Shown here: piece by piece, positions 1 through 12,232 of the stretch
Position numbering within the stretch: the stretch's first letter is position 1
Layout: each line of letters starts with the position of its first letter
DNA from: Lepidodermella squamata
Taxonomy: Eukaryota > Gastrotricha
Length of the DNA: 64,000 bases
Direction of reading: 5' to 3'
Assembly (NCBI GenBank): GCA_047495785.1
Contig: JBLDXI010000010.1
Coordinates: 620,001 to 684,000, forward strand
Translations under genes and position numbers: made by a program
Notes under the pieces: generated by a model
What the model was told of the DNA's origin: nothing
The model's database searches: none
Seen by the model: the letters and a program-made list of their open reading frames with translations, nothing else

Positions 1-159
1 GAAAAATCGCATAAAAAGTAGGGCTAGGAAGCCCAAACTTTTCACAAAAAAACAAATTTAAAACTTTTGATTATAAATTATCAATCCGTGAATCTTCACC
101 CTAATTCGCACCAACTGAGCTGAAGGTACCATCCAGTCTTAATTCCCTTATGACAGGTT

Positions 160-434
160 AAAACTATTTGTCACGCCACAGGCTATGGAGTTGCCTGGAG
201 ACAGAATAATAGATCCCGCTTGCTATTAACAGTCCATCACACCTTCGTGACGATGCGTGTTCTTGCCAACTGAATGTCTGTCAATCATGAAGTTCGCAAT
301 CAGTTTCGTGGATACGGCCAACGGAACTCACCTGGGATTTCACTTTATTTATTGCGTGTCAGCATTTCAGTGCAGGAAGCCATTCAAGCTCATCTGCATA
401 ATACCAAATGCATTCTGATTGACAGCTAGAAATT
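160..434 (+). promoter_or_regulatory. Conserved promoter / 5' region of the first Cys-loop receptor gene
   Basis: Blocks of this upstream sequence recur in the same order upstream of the paralogue at 31109 (read on the minus strand). They include GGTTAAAACTATT, CACGCCACA, GCTATGGAGTT, TCAATCATGAAGTT, TTCGTGGATACGG, CACCTGGGATTTCACTTT, TTCAGTGCAGG, AAGCTCATCTGC and GCATTCTGATTGACAGCTAG just before the ATG. A third, gene-less copy lies at about 32557-32930. Retention of ordered blocks between duplicates at opposite ends of a 30-kb span suggests either regulatory constraint or a fairly recent duplication. I see no clear TATA box. Confidence 0.6.
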
Positions 435-1746
435 ATGATAGTTCATTCTATAATTTTTATAGTTCTGAATAATATTCTCCTAAGCGGGGCAACGAAACTT
501 GTTATCGATTCCAATGACGACCCAAACCTTGCTGGAAGTCGTGACCTCGTACTTCGCGAGCGATTTTTTCGACTATGCCCTATTGCGAAGGCGATCAACT
601 TGCCATCAGCCTGGCATTTAGAGACTGGAAATCACAGTTCTCCTATCATGACAAATCTGACGTCACTCATTATGCAAGTAAGCGTGATCAGCGATGTGGA
701 TATGAGGTAATCAAATTATTTATTAAATTCCTAAAAATCGGCAATTCAAACTTGTGTTCTGCAAGCATGACAGTGGCTATGAACCTGGCGATGTTTTGGA
801 ACATGCCTTGTCAGCCTAACATTAAATCTGAACTGTTGCCCGGATACGAGAATCTCACTCAGTCCATTTTGGATCGCTTGCAATTTCCAATACCATCAGA
901 TTCGGTTTGGTGGCCTGATATGCAGCACATAAATGCTGTCGGGGATGTGTCAAGGCCGTTGAGAGAGTAAATCCTTAGAATACTTCTTTGGTTAATCTAA
1001 TTTTTAATTTCAGTGAACAATATATCCGAGTGCGCCCGTTCCATAGGAATGGACATCGCTTCGTTATCAGCTGCATTCGATCATTCACCTCTCTCTGCTA
1101 TGGCTTTAGCTTCACAAAGTTTCCATTCGATCAGGCGACGTGCACATTCGAATTCGAACACGAGAATCGTGCGAATGAGGCATCTATCGCCATCGAAAGG
1201 GTTGGAATAAATGACGACTACACGCCAGTTCGTGATGACGACATTTGGGTATTCGTCTCCTACAATGGTTCAGTTGTCAGCAAAGGGGGATTCGATCACG
1301 CCACCTGTACCTTGGTACTGAAGCGGAAGTATCAATATTACGTCGCAAATGTCTTCATTCCATCCATCACGCTATTTCTCATCCAGATAATAGCGTTGGT
1401 CATGGATCCTGGACATCCTGACCGGCCGACGTTTTGTGTAACAGTCAATCTATCGCTTGCAGTAACCCTGACTGTGGTTTTTACGTTGATACCTCGAACA
1501 TCCCAGGAAGTCTACTTAATCAACATATTGGTCGTTTTCATGATGATTTGCGTCGTTCTGACTGTGTACACATTGATTACGAACTATATTGAAAGCATGA
1601 AATTCGCCAAAACCTTATTTTTCGTACGTGCTAATGGCAAAGGCGGAGTTCGATTCATTCGGCTTTGTGACCTTGGGGTGTCTATCTTAGCGTTTTGGTT
1701 CGGAATCGGAGCGCTACTCTACTACGGAGCAAAGATGGTTGCTTGA
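435..1746 (+). CDS. Cys-loop ligand-gated ion channel subunit (LGIC-1)
   Basis: Three exons, 435-706, 766-966 and 1014-1746, give 401 residues. Introns are 59 and 47 nt, both in phase 2. The start is an ATG followed by a short hydrophobic leader. The extracellular domain carries the SDVDM motif of loop A/beta1, a WWPDMQ segment matching the WxPD motif, and a Cys-loop around FPFD. Four membrane segments follow, with M1 starting at YYVANVFIPS, M2 preceded by PDRP, M3 after PRTS, and M4 at the C terminus. The two Cys-loop cysteines are separated by 14 residues rather than the usual 13. No vicinal cysteine pair is seen in loop C, so it does not look like an acetylcholine alpha subunit. The M2 entrance reads P(-2') D(-1') R(0'), mixing anion-like and cation-like features. 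AATAAA lies at 1796. Ligand unknown. Confidence 0.9.
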
Positions 1747-1802
1747 AAATGCTGTTATATTAATGTCTTCGTATTCCGGACTTGATTCAATTCCTAATAA
1801 AA

Positions 1803-2706
1803 GATGGTCTCCTGCAGTTATCCTGGTTATTTTTTGCTAACATCTGGTATAATATTTTCAAAAATCCATAAATATAAGAATTTTGCGAAGAATTAGTAAT
1901 ATAATACGGGCGAATTTCAATAATTAATTCCAACCGATTAATTCTCGCACCCATCAACTAGAACCTCGAGCATCCCGATTTCATACCGGATCGTGGTATT
2001 TTTACAGAATTTTTGATTGATCTGTGCCCATTTTTATGAAACCTTGAGTTTCGGAAAGTCGTGCAATGTTTTTTCAGGAATCGGTGACTTGGATTTTTTC
2101 AAGGTACATCTGTTGGAAACAAGCTCTTAGGTAATAATCAGACCGCACCTGCTCTTTAATTTGCTGAAAACCGCGTCTTCGCATCCCTTAAAGTTGAAAA
2201 GCTATTCAAAAAAAGGGAGGCAAAAACGTTTGCGAAGTAGGACGGCTGAATTGGTGAGGATAAGGAAAAGCGACATAAGGGTCCTCCCTTTGATCTTTGA
2301 CTGAGCTCAACTTGCGGACCTTTCGAACTGGTAGGGAAGATCCCTACCATCCCTAGCGGTGCTTCGCACTTCAGTAGGAATATAATGTCTCGATTCGGCA
2401 GACTAAAAATCGAATCGAATCGATGTGTTTCTATTATTTGTTTGCGATGCGAAGGTAAACAAGCATTCTTCTTTGCGTTACGTAGTTGTTTGCTTGTAAA
2501 ATAATGTCAGACACGCGTCAGCAAGTGGGCATGGGTATCTAGCCGATTTCTCACAGACGCTGTGCAAATAAAGCAAGTAATGAAGAAACCGAATCTTTCA
2601 GATCTCGACACGTAGTAAAAAAATCCGAATTACTAGCCATTGTCCTGCATGCTTTTTACAGTGCTATTAGTGTCTGAAACTGTTGAGTTCATACGGTGTA
2701 TACTCC
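1803..2706. other. Intergenic, no gene seen
   Basis: This stretch separates the two tandem Cys-loop genes. I see no supported coding exon. Short open frames here lack ATG-plus-splice support. It does not share the promoter blocks found upstream of the genes starting at 435 and 31109. Confidence 0.5.
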
Positions 2707-4044
2707 ATGAAAGCTTTGCGATGTCAGCCTGTTCTCATTTACATTCTGCTGATTCATAAGTCTCTAACTAACTCGACCAAGCTTGTTCTTGATTCAAATG
2801 ATGATCCCAATTTTATTGGCAGCCGTGATCGTCTACTTCAAGACCGGTTTTTCCGATTGTGTCCTATAGCAACGGCAATTAACCTGCCCTCGGCATGGCA
2901 ACTCGAGACCGGGAATTACAGTTCCCCAATTTTAACAAGGCTAACTTCTCATCTTTTGCAAGTCAATTTGGTCAGCGATGTTGATATGAGGTATCACTAC
3001 CAAGAATATTCATATTGCTAAAGTCTGATCTAATTAATGTTGAAGCATGATGGCTGCGATGAATTTAGCTATGAATTGGGAAATTCCTTGCATGCCTGAA
3101 ATAAGGGCGGATCTCTTACCTGGCTACGAGAATCTATCACAGGCCATATTGGATCGAATACAGTTTTCGATTCCCGCAGATTCTGTTTGGTGGCCAGATA
3201 TGCAGCATATCAACGCAGTTGGAGATGTGTCACGGCCTTTAAGAGAGTAAAGCCTTAAACCTAGGTCTTTAGATAATTTACTCATCTAGCTTCGCTTTCC
3301 TTCATTTTCAGAGAACGATATATCCGAGTGCGCCCATTTCATAGGCGCGGATTTCGGTTCCAAATCAGTTGTATTCGATCTTTCACTTCTCTCTGCTACG
3401 GCTTTAGCTTCACAAAGTTCCCTTTCGATCAGGCCACCTGCACATTCGAATTTGAGCACGAAAATCGCGCGAGTGAGGCATCAATCGTAATAGAAAAGGT
3501 TGACGTTAACGAAGACTACTCGCCGGTTCGTGATGACGATATCTGGGTATTCGTTTCCTACAACGGGTCAGTTGTAAATAAAGCAGGATATGATCACGCA
3601 ACCTGTACGCTTGTTCTGAAACGAAAGTATCAATATTACGTCGCAAATGTTTTCGTGCCGTCAATTTCCTTGTTTCTTCTTCAAATATTCGCTTTGGTTA
3701 TGGATCCTAGCCACCCTGATCGCCCGACATTTTGTATTACAGTTAACCTCTCCATGGCTGTCCTTCTGACAATGGTCTTCGATCTAATTCCACGGACGTC
3801 TCAAGAAGTGTATCTCATCAACATTTTAGTCTTTTTTATGGTTATTTGCGTTGTCCTAACTGTATACACTCTTGTTACGAACTACATTGGAGATATGAAG
3901 TTCGCAAAAGCTGTATATCTCGCGCGAGGCTATTGTAAAGGCGGTGTTCGATTTATCCGACTTTGTGATCTTGGGACGTCTTTTTTCGCCTTCTGGATGG
4001 CAACTGGAGCGATACTCTACTACGGCAAGATGATGATCTCCTGA
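2707..4044 (+). CDS. Cys-loop ligand-gated ion channel subunit (LGIC-2)
   Basis: Exons 2707-2990, 3046-3246 and 3312-4044 encode 405 residues. Exons 2 and 3 are 201 and 733 nt, exactly as in the upstream paralogue, and both introns keep phase 2. The ATG at 2707 was chosen over an in-frame TTG upstream because it begins a plausible hydrophobic leader. The domain order is the same: SDVDM, WWPDMQ, a Cys-loop with 14 residues between cysteines, then M1-M4 with PDRP before M2 and PRTS after it. It is a tandem duplicate of the gene at 435 and is convergent with the CARD/NB-ARC gene. AATAAA near 4204 lies beyond the opposing gene's signal at 4159-4164, so the 3' UTRs probably overlap. Ligand and ion selectivity unknown. 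Confidence 0.9.
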
Positions 4045-4230
4045 TCCAGTAATACCGGATGTATAGAATGTAGAGAACTCTCAAAACGGCTTTGCGCAAT
4101 CGAAGTCAACAAGCGAAAAGCAAAGAAGACACCTCAATTGATCAATATGTTGCCTATCTTTATTCAGCTAAAGAGCTAAACCATTCGGCCTGATGAAAAG
4201 ATAAAATAAAGACCAGCCTCGAAAGTTTAG

Positions 4231-7200
4231 TTATAGACGCTTAGATAGCCGCAAGCTACCTAGTCGAGAGAAGAATCCAGTTTTGCCTTTGGCAGTGTTT
4301 TTCAGATCATCAGTGACTGTGCGATACAATGTCCCAACAGTTTCGTGACGACCCTCCAGCAAAGCAACATTCATCGCCGTGAGTCCAAGAGAAGTTTTCG
4401 CGTCTACATCAGCTCCAAGTTCCAATAACAGCTTCAGAACATCTTGATGCCCATGTTTAGAGGCAGCCATAAGTGCCGTGAAACCATTCCATTTCTTAGC
4501 ATTCGCAAGCACCTTAGGGCCACCTATTTCCAAGATCAGTCTCGCAATCCCAACATGACCATTATTGCAAGCGATATAAAGAGCTGACACGCCACTGTCA
4601 TCTCGAACCAAGAAATCAGCTCCGTTTTCAAGAAGCAACTTCACAACAGCTAGGTGACCATTTGCGGCAGCAATGACTAGTGGGCTTCGGTTATCCTTAT
4701 TGCCAATATTGAAATCCGAGCCTAACGCAATGAGGGAACCGACAAAAGCTGAATGACCACAAGATGCAGCTATGTAAATCAAAGAGTTCTGATTCCGGCT
4801 TATTTTTCTCACTCGGTTGTAGTCGAAAAACTGCGCCTTCTCAACCAGGCTTCGAAGGACGGAGTCGTGGCCGAAAAATGCGGCAAGAACGAGACATTCT
4901 GAGATACATTCAGAGTTGTTTTGAACATTAGCGCAAACGCTATGAGCTTGCCCATTTATCGCAGCCGAAAATACATAGTCTGTTAAAGAAACGGAATAAT
5001 GCTCAGCAAAGAGAAGTCGAGTAAGAGCTGGTCTGAGATCCGAACAGTTGAAAGGGCCCGTGTTCGATATCAGTCGAGTTTCCGGGAATCTATCGCCGAG
5101 GAAAGTTTCCGCTGGAAGCTTGTTGTGAAATCGAGCTCTAAGAACCAGAACTCGAATTTCTCCTGGCTCCAGCATAGCCTTATGCCTCATGAGTAGTTCT
5201 GCACATTTCAAGTGGCCATTGATCATAGCCAGCCATAGAGCTGTTTCGAACAATCGATTTGAGGAATGCAACACAGAAACGGGGGCGTAAGTCAAAATCA
5301 AGCTTAGAGTCTCAGTGTCGCCATTTTTCGCTGCTAAGTGCAAAGCTGATGAACCATCCTTATCAGTGCCATCGAGCATTGAGTTTATGTTGTTCTCTGA
5401 ATCTTCTAGGATTGAACGGACAACCGTAGTCATACCTCGATTCACAGCCAGCATGAAAGGTGTGAGCTCTCGTTCGTAATCTTTGGTGATGGGAATTCTA
5501 TCGGCAAAATATCGCCTCGCCATTAATGACTGGATTGTATTCTGGTTACCGCTTTCGATAGCCAAATGCAACGCTCCTTTACCTCGATCGTCGACAAGTT
5601 CCGAGAGGTCTCTCAAACTGGATTCATCATTCAAGAATGCATGCTGGACAGTTGCGTTTTCTCGCACGATAGATACAAAGAATGAATTGATATACCAGTG
5701 AGAATCTTTCGATTTTAAGGCATTTTTTCTAAGGATGGAGTAAACACTGTTGTAGCCGATGGATAGGAGCTTGCCAGCAATTTTCACGAGGTACTCGATT
5801 GCAAAATTTCGCATCACACCATTCTCATCGCGCTTCAGCAACTCAGAATTGGCTAGAAGATTCAAAACCTCGCTCTGAGAGGCAAGTTGCAGCATTAAAT
5901 CCTCACTATCTGCTAAATTTACGATTATATCGATAGTAGCAATGCATTTTCTGGTGATTGCTACTTCCATGATAGTCTCGCCTTTAACCACCGGGTAGTT
6001 AGTAAAGTAATTCAACCGGGATTTGTCCAACTCATGACCTGAAGTCATCAAATCGAGCAGAAGTGTGGATGAAACCAGTGAATGTATACGGTAACCATGA
6101 TGTTCGAAATTGGTGACAAATCCCATTGAAACCAATTTCTTGCAGATTTTAAGCGTTTCTTCTTTCGACAATTGCCATAGGAGAGCCAAATCTTCAAGAG
6201 GAATTACAGCATTTTTACCAAACACTAGAAAAACGTTCAGTAGTTTTCTGTAGCCAGAAAAATCGCCGCTTCTAACCAGGCTCATAATCAAGTAATTATT
6301 GTCAGTTTCCGAAACATTAACGGTGAAACCGTCGAGTAAAGCCATGTAAATTCGTTTCATCGATTCCACTTCAGGGCTCGATTCGATCGAAAATGCATCC
6401 TTAATAATTTGTGACATCGCGCTTGCTAAGATTGGCATCCCGCAGCACATTTCAATCAGTTCAGGAACCGCTACATCAGCTTTCGGTCCGACAAGCATTC
6501 GATTGATAAAGCCGCTATCCAGTCGCCGAATTTTGACGAACTGAGAGAAAGCACCGGGTGACTCAGTCCGACTTCGAGATATTACGATCGACCTGATGTT
6601 ATCCGATATTTGAAAGACGGTACTCAAAATCTGCTCGATTTTGTGATCATGACTAACGTCATCAAAAACAACCAAGCATATCGAGCTTGAAAAATTGAGT
6701 TTGAAGAAACTTCGAAGTGCCAGGATTGACGGTTTGCCCTTGTAGCCACCCGCTTCCCGTAGACCGAATAAATCGGCTACTAAATCGAAAATTATACTGG
6801 CTTTTGTAAGATTCTTAGGGAGCTGAGAGCCGTTAATCCAAAGTACTGATGAAATGTTGAAGTTCTTGTGAATAGCTCGATTTCTTAGGACAGTTTCAGC
6901 TACTAAGGTGGTCTTGCCAACTCCAGGTTCACCGTAAACCAAAAGCGAGCACGGTTCATGGTTTTCCAGGCATAAATCAGCAAGAGAAGCTTCGATTAGG
7001 ATTTCTTCGTCTGGTCTCGAGAAATAATTGTCCAATTTTCCCGGGTAACAACCAACCAAATCTGGGTATCTATTATAAAGAAAAATAATCGAAATGTTCA
7101 ATCATGAAATTGCTGTCGCTACCTTCCATTTACTAAAGATTGTGGCGATGTATTCCGTTCCAGCATGTCTGCGAATTTTTCATACTTGATAATTCTCAGG

Positions 7201-7448
7201 ACAGTAAGGAAAATTGCCCATCGTTCGCAGCTTTTCGTGACATGATTGTCGACCAGTAATTTTAGTTGGCCCAGATCTGTTCTGGCTTTCTCAATCTCGA
7301 AAAGTTCATCACTCGAAATGACACCCTTCTCCCTCAGGATGATACCCAGGCGGTAAAAGCCGAATGATTTGCATAACGGTTTCCCATATGAAAAGATATG
7401 CAGCGATTCCAACCATGCTGAGTGGAAATCTGGGTCAAGTATTGCCAT
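4231..7448 (-). CDS. CARD-NB-ARC-ankyrin protein, apoptosome/NLR-like
   Basis: Two exons, 7448-7123 and 7069-4231, give 1,054 residues across a 53-nt intron. The ATG at 7448 is solid; the second exon alone has no ATG at its head. Residues about 25-100 resemble a CARD: a GVISSDELFEIE stretch, then helices ending in EKFADMLE. The NB-ARC shows a P-loop GEPGVGKTT (about 155-163), Walker B LVVFDDV (about 241-247), an ISRSRT sensor region (about 273), a CCGMPILAS GLPL-like motif (about 317-325) and IHS in the MHD position of the winged helix (about 437-439). From about residue 590 to 1038 there are many ankyrin repeats, for example NGHLAVVKLLLENGADF. CARD plus NB-ARC is the arrangement of Apaf-1 and CED-4; here ankyrins replace WD40 repeats as the likely sensor. 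A cytoplasmic death or immune adaptor is the best inference. Confidence 0.85.
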
Positions 7449-9735
7449 GAAAACGCAATTCTGCGGAGATTATGTTCGTTAATGAAAGAACCTGTCATGA
7501 ATGAACTCCTTAATTGCTTTTTATCACCTATACTCATTAGCGTTATCAGTATGCTCTTGCCACTGAAATTAATTAGCAAGTTATCTCCTCAGTTTTTTAC
7601 GCCATATACGGTTTAACAACGGCACTATGTTCGTAATTTTGAAGTGATAATAGATTGCATGCAGGAGAAGAGGTATCGTCCATTAGATTGTAGGATTGAT
7701 TGCGTCTTGAATCTGCAGACTTCAAATCCAATAATTTTCATTCCCCATCAACTGACTCGACCGCTCGAGTGCCAGTTATTGGAGTGATGACGAGAGGCAC
7801 AAAAAGCGGCGCCACTTCAGTAAAATCGAGCGTTTTATCACTTGGAATTCTATTATTATCCGCACTTGTGCTGCTATCGGAATTTTTAGATTAGAAATAA
7901 AGCAGCCTCTTTCGGCATAGCGATAATAGTCCTCTGGTTATCTATAACGCCAAATAACCCGTGTATTCAGCACTGATAAGCCATTTCCTGTTTTCAAAAC
8001 AACCATTTCGTTGTTTTTGTCCTTAAATGTGCTTTCATTGATGATTTTCACATTTTTGGCTCTCCTCGACATTACGGATGGCCTATATGGCCGTGGCATG
8101 ATTAAGCGCATTGAATCGCGTGACAGCTAATTTCCTTTATTTGAAAAGATTCTGTCACGACTTCTCCCTTGTATATAATGAAAAATCTTTGTGCCACATT
8201 CATTTTTACGAAAAATCGAATTTTCGTAATTTGCTCAGGCTATCAGCTAATTTTCTTTGCGCGTAAGAAATGCGGGGAGTCTCGCAGCATAATAATCCCT
8301 AAACGATCAAGACTCTTATTACAAGTTGAATCCCATAAGGGGAAGAGCACATTAGGATAATGAAGCCCGGTCATTTTAATGCTGGTTTTGTCATTCATTC
8401 TAGGCTATAAAGCTTTTTCCAACTCAGATAGTTTATTTTTTTGCAGACTCAAGAATGTTGCAACACTAAATACCCTTAATGTAATTACCAATCATCACTT
8501 ATAGGGGAAAAAGTATAGGAATGCAAAGCCGGTAGAAAGGAGGCGCCATAAAAAACTAATGTTATCATTTATTACGCGGCTTTATTTAGGTTACTTATTT
8601 TACAGAGGGCTCTAGTATCGCTATTACGCTTAGCATGAGTGTTTGTTGTTTCGACCAGATAATAACAATAATAAATAAATATACGTTTTTTCCGCCTCAC
8701 TCGCGCTTGTACAGCCGCAGCAGAGCGATTCGGCCGCTGAATTCACATAACCAAAACCGCAAAAAGCGAGACTAGCCTCTTTTGTTAATGTTGGCTAAGT
8801 ATTAGCTATATTATAGGCAAGCACGCGCAGTGCGGCTCGTTCGCGCACGTTGCAGGTATGCGCAGTAGAACAACGCGATGATAGCGACTTGTTTGCGGCT
8901 TGTGCCTCGCTATGAAGTATTAAACAATAATATTAGCGGCCACGGCCTCATTATACGTCATCTTTCAACCACTATAACAACAAACGGCTTATAATATAAC
9001 GACCTTCATCGTATAATTTCCTCATTTCCGCAGCTTGCCATGGCGTTCAAGTAGAAAAAACGATACATTATTGTTTCGCATCTATTTTCCGCTGCTTGCT
9101 TATTCTTCGAAATTATAGGCGCCACCTGCAGGTTGACCCCCGGGCATCTAGCGTGCCGCAATTTGTAAATATAATATACGGGCTGGTAGTTATGCGTGCA
9201 TTTCACGTTAAATGAAAAATAACGCATGCGAAACCCGCGGCTAAAAGTGTGTGTGAAATGAGCATTTAGTAATAGCTGTGATGAGCGTTCGCCCTCTGAG
9301 CCTAATGCTTAATTTATTCCAAAACAAATGTAGTTGCCGTGCTTACTACAAATTGATTGCTCATATCATGATTGTGTAAATTTAGCTGTTTTCAACTTAA
9401 TTCAACCTTTCAAATTTACCTTAACAATTCAGCAGTATTTTGCTCTCATAGAGTGCGATTTTTTCTACTACCTCTAGGACTTGAGACCGTGATGTGCGAC
9501 TGATTTCATCACGATTTTATACAATTTTCACACCGTGCGATCGATTTTAATTAGGATATAAATTTATCGAAGCGGTAGTAGAATGCCATTATATTTGCGT
9601 GATCACTTTGCGCCAAAAAGCAAAGTCTTATTATTTGAACAAAAAGCAGTGCACCTATAAGCTAGAAACTATACATTTTCATGCGATACTATGCTTTCGA
9701 ATTTTTGTACATATTTTTTCATTATTTTTAGAGGC
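7449..9735. other. Gene-poor interval between divergent genes
   Basis: This interval lies between the starts of the divergent CARD/NB-ARC and KY-like genes, so both promoters should be here. No convincing exon was found. A GC-rich patch at about 8697-8930 contains repeated GCGC and TGCGCA steps unlike the AT-rich surroundings. The sequence just before 9732 ends in a polypyrimidine run plus TTTTTAG, suggesting that the KY-like gene has a 5' UTR intron ending there. Confidence 0.45.
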
Positions 9736-12119
9736 ATGTCAAAATTGTCAGATGTTATCGCTCTTGCCGAGCGGCAGTGTCCGCCCGGCGACGAAATGGC
9801 AAAAGCTCGATTTCTCTTCAATTGGCTTTGCTCAGAGGCCGTTGTTAGCGACTACAACGCCGCTATTGAAGGTTTTACTCGTTACGCTGCAGCCTCCCAA
9901 CCGCCTAATGACGCAGATCTGGCTGTTGAAGTCTTCATTCTCGGTGTTCAAATCGGCAGGACGACTTACTCGTCAGCATACAGCCGCCTCTGCACATTGG
10001 CTGGTTTGCAAGTTCGCCAAGTTTGCGGGTCTTTACGAGGGGTCGGCTTGAGGTCACTCAACCATAGCTCGATTCGGCGGCAGTCGTCTGTATCATCCGC
10101 CCTAATGACAACCCACTCTTGGTCGCTTTTGAAAGTTGGCGAGAATCGTCAGGTTCTAGTTTGCTGCCAATGTGCCGTACAAAGGGCAGCGCCTATCGAG
10201 TTTTCTGAGGAAGAGGAAAAGCAGAAAGGAGATGAAACTGTCGCTGTAGTCGATGATTTTTACTTCGGTGCTAAACCAGAAATTTTCGCGTTCACTCACT
10301 TCCCGACGGAAACAGCAACTGATGTCAATTTTTCCCTCTTGGATCGGGTATTTACCCAAGAAGATTACTGCCTCTCGCCTCTAGTCACATCAGCTCTTTA
10401 TACACTTGGCCTGGAATTCACTAATTCTTCCCGTAAATCTTCGATTCTGGTGACTGACGCGAAAGACCTCGAGCTCGGCCTTGATTGGCGGAATGAAGCC
10501 GACGCGAGGAGAGCCGCCGAATCGCGCGATTTTCGTTTCCTTTTCGTAGCAACGGACCCAATTACTGGTGAGAGGTTGAAAGACGAAGAAATGCCGAAAA
10601 ACCTTGGTGACTACGTCATGTTTGAAGTTTCGGAGCGTGGCTTGTCATTCTCGCTTCGATTTCCCGAAAACGGCTTTTACCGCCTTGTAGCCTTTGCATC
10701 AAGTGAACGAAACGACTCATCGAACCAGCAATTACGTCGATCTTCAATTGCCCCGTCTCAGATGAATCAAAGAACGACCTCTGAGGCCGGCAAAGTCTTT
10801 CGAGCCAAGAAGTCAACTTCATTTCTGGTTCCGCAAACAAGCACCCTAGTTCCGCTATGTGAATGGTCGGTAGAGGTGGATAGGCCACCCTTGAAGGACC
10901 CTCAAGATCCCTTCCCGAAATGCCAAGCCTCTCAAGTTTGGGGTCTGCCTTCGTTTGTTACGAACAGATTCGGAGTTTCGAATAGCCATGGCAAGTTCAG
11001 GGCAAAAATTGAGGCTGATGAGAATGGAATTGCGGAAATTTACTTCCAACTCAGTAAATCCTGCATATTCTCAGGTAGGTTCCAGCCTGATTATTCCGTC
11101 TCAAAAATGTAAAAAATGTTTTTTTTGCAGCCAAGCTGAAAAGATTCGACGAAACTAACCCGGTTGGAGCGAGTGTTTTTCATCGGATTGTAAAGAATAC
11201 AGCAGTTTTCACTGTTTGCCTCTCGCTTGAGGAAGATGTTACTGAGGTTGGCCTTGAAATCTTCGCTAACGATCCTAGCTGCGACAAGACAACTTTATTT
11301 GGCTTCGCCCAGTTCTTAGTGGTCGGTCCAGTTAAACCCATAGGAGAACAACCCTTTTGCCTCCGACAACTTCTACTTTATCCTGCATTGACCTCAAATG
11401 TTCTAGGTTTTCACGGAACTTACTGTTCGGATCTTGGGATTCAGCCTTACACTCACCCTGATCCTTTGATAACCGTAACTTCAGCCAAAGAACTCGAATT
11501 GCAATTTAAGACAACCGAAGACCAACCTCTTCGCCTCATCGTTGCTTTGTACCTCGTGAAAAACATGGTTGCCCCTAATCAACAGGGCTTGGTCGATGTT
11601 AGCATGTTCGCAATGCATCAGACAATCGATTCTAAGACGCTGGCAATTTTATGCCGATTTCCTCAGAGAGGGACTTACAAACTACAATTATTCGCTGCTA
11701 AGCACGGCACTCAAACTGATTTACCGGCCGTTTGTACCTATGCTGTGTTCGTGAATAACAAAACAGCAGTAAGTTCCCCGTTTCCTAAGCAACTGTCTGC
11801 CTGGCACGGCGGGTATCTATTCGAGCCAAGAGTTGGAATTCTTGAAAGAACAAGCAAGAACCCGAATGCCAACTTCAAGCTTAAGCTCCCGACTGCGAGG
11901 AAGGTTGCCGTAGTCGTACGATCCTCGCCTAAAGAACGAATCGTTTTACTGAACAAAACTCAAGATGCGGAGGGTAACTTCATGTGGGAAGGCATGTTAC
12001 CCCTCGAACCAGTCGCTCCTCAGCCAGAAATCGCCGTCATGGCTAACCTGGAACGCGAAAGAGACGAAGCGAGTTACAGCACGCTATTGATTTACAATAC
12101 CCAGGAAATGTTCGAGTGA
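9736..12119 (+). CDS. Kyphoscoliosis-peptidase-like protein, probable pseudoenzyme
   Basis: Exons 9736-11074 and 11131-12119 (56-nt intron, phase 1) give 775 residues. An acceptor-like TTTTTAG at 9725-9731 precedes ATG 9736, so I use that ATG, not the one at 9691 inside the pyrimidine tract. An N-terminal transglutaminase-like fold (about 1-150) is followed by beta-rich repeats typical of the KY/hillarin family. In that family the triad is Cys-His-Asp. Here the Cys site (RxxCxGYxxL-like) aligns with Ser79 in YSSAYSRL, His127 is kept in THSWS, and the Asp site falls at Cys143. If aligned correctly the protein cannot be a normal cysteine protease and is more likely a scaffold. AATAAA lies at about 12197. 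Confidence 0.7.
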
Positions 12120-12232
12120 ATTCAATCAAACTTTTTGTTACAATATGTCGCTTTGTGCAATCAAAACATGAAATCTATTTGTTTACGTCGTTGAAAATAA
12201 AGCTAGCTTTGTCGCCAATAACACTGGTTGAG

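Noticed and set aside
4231-4600. Second gene for the C-terminal ankyrins
   Set aside because: The ankyrin array is in one continuous frame with the NB-ARC domain with no stop or splice signal between them.
9691-9735. ATG at 9691 as start of the KY-like gene
   Set aside because: It lies in a pyrimidine-rich tract ending in TTTTTAG, which looks like an intron; the next ATG at 9736 follows the acceptor.
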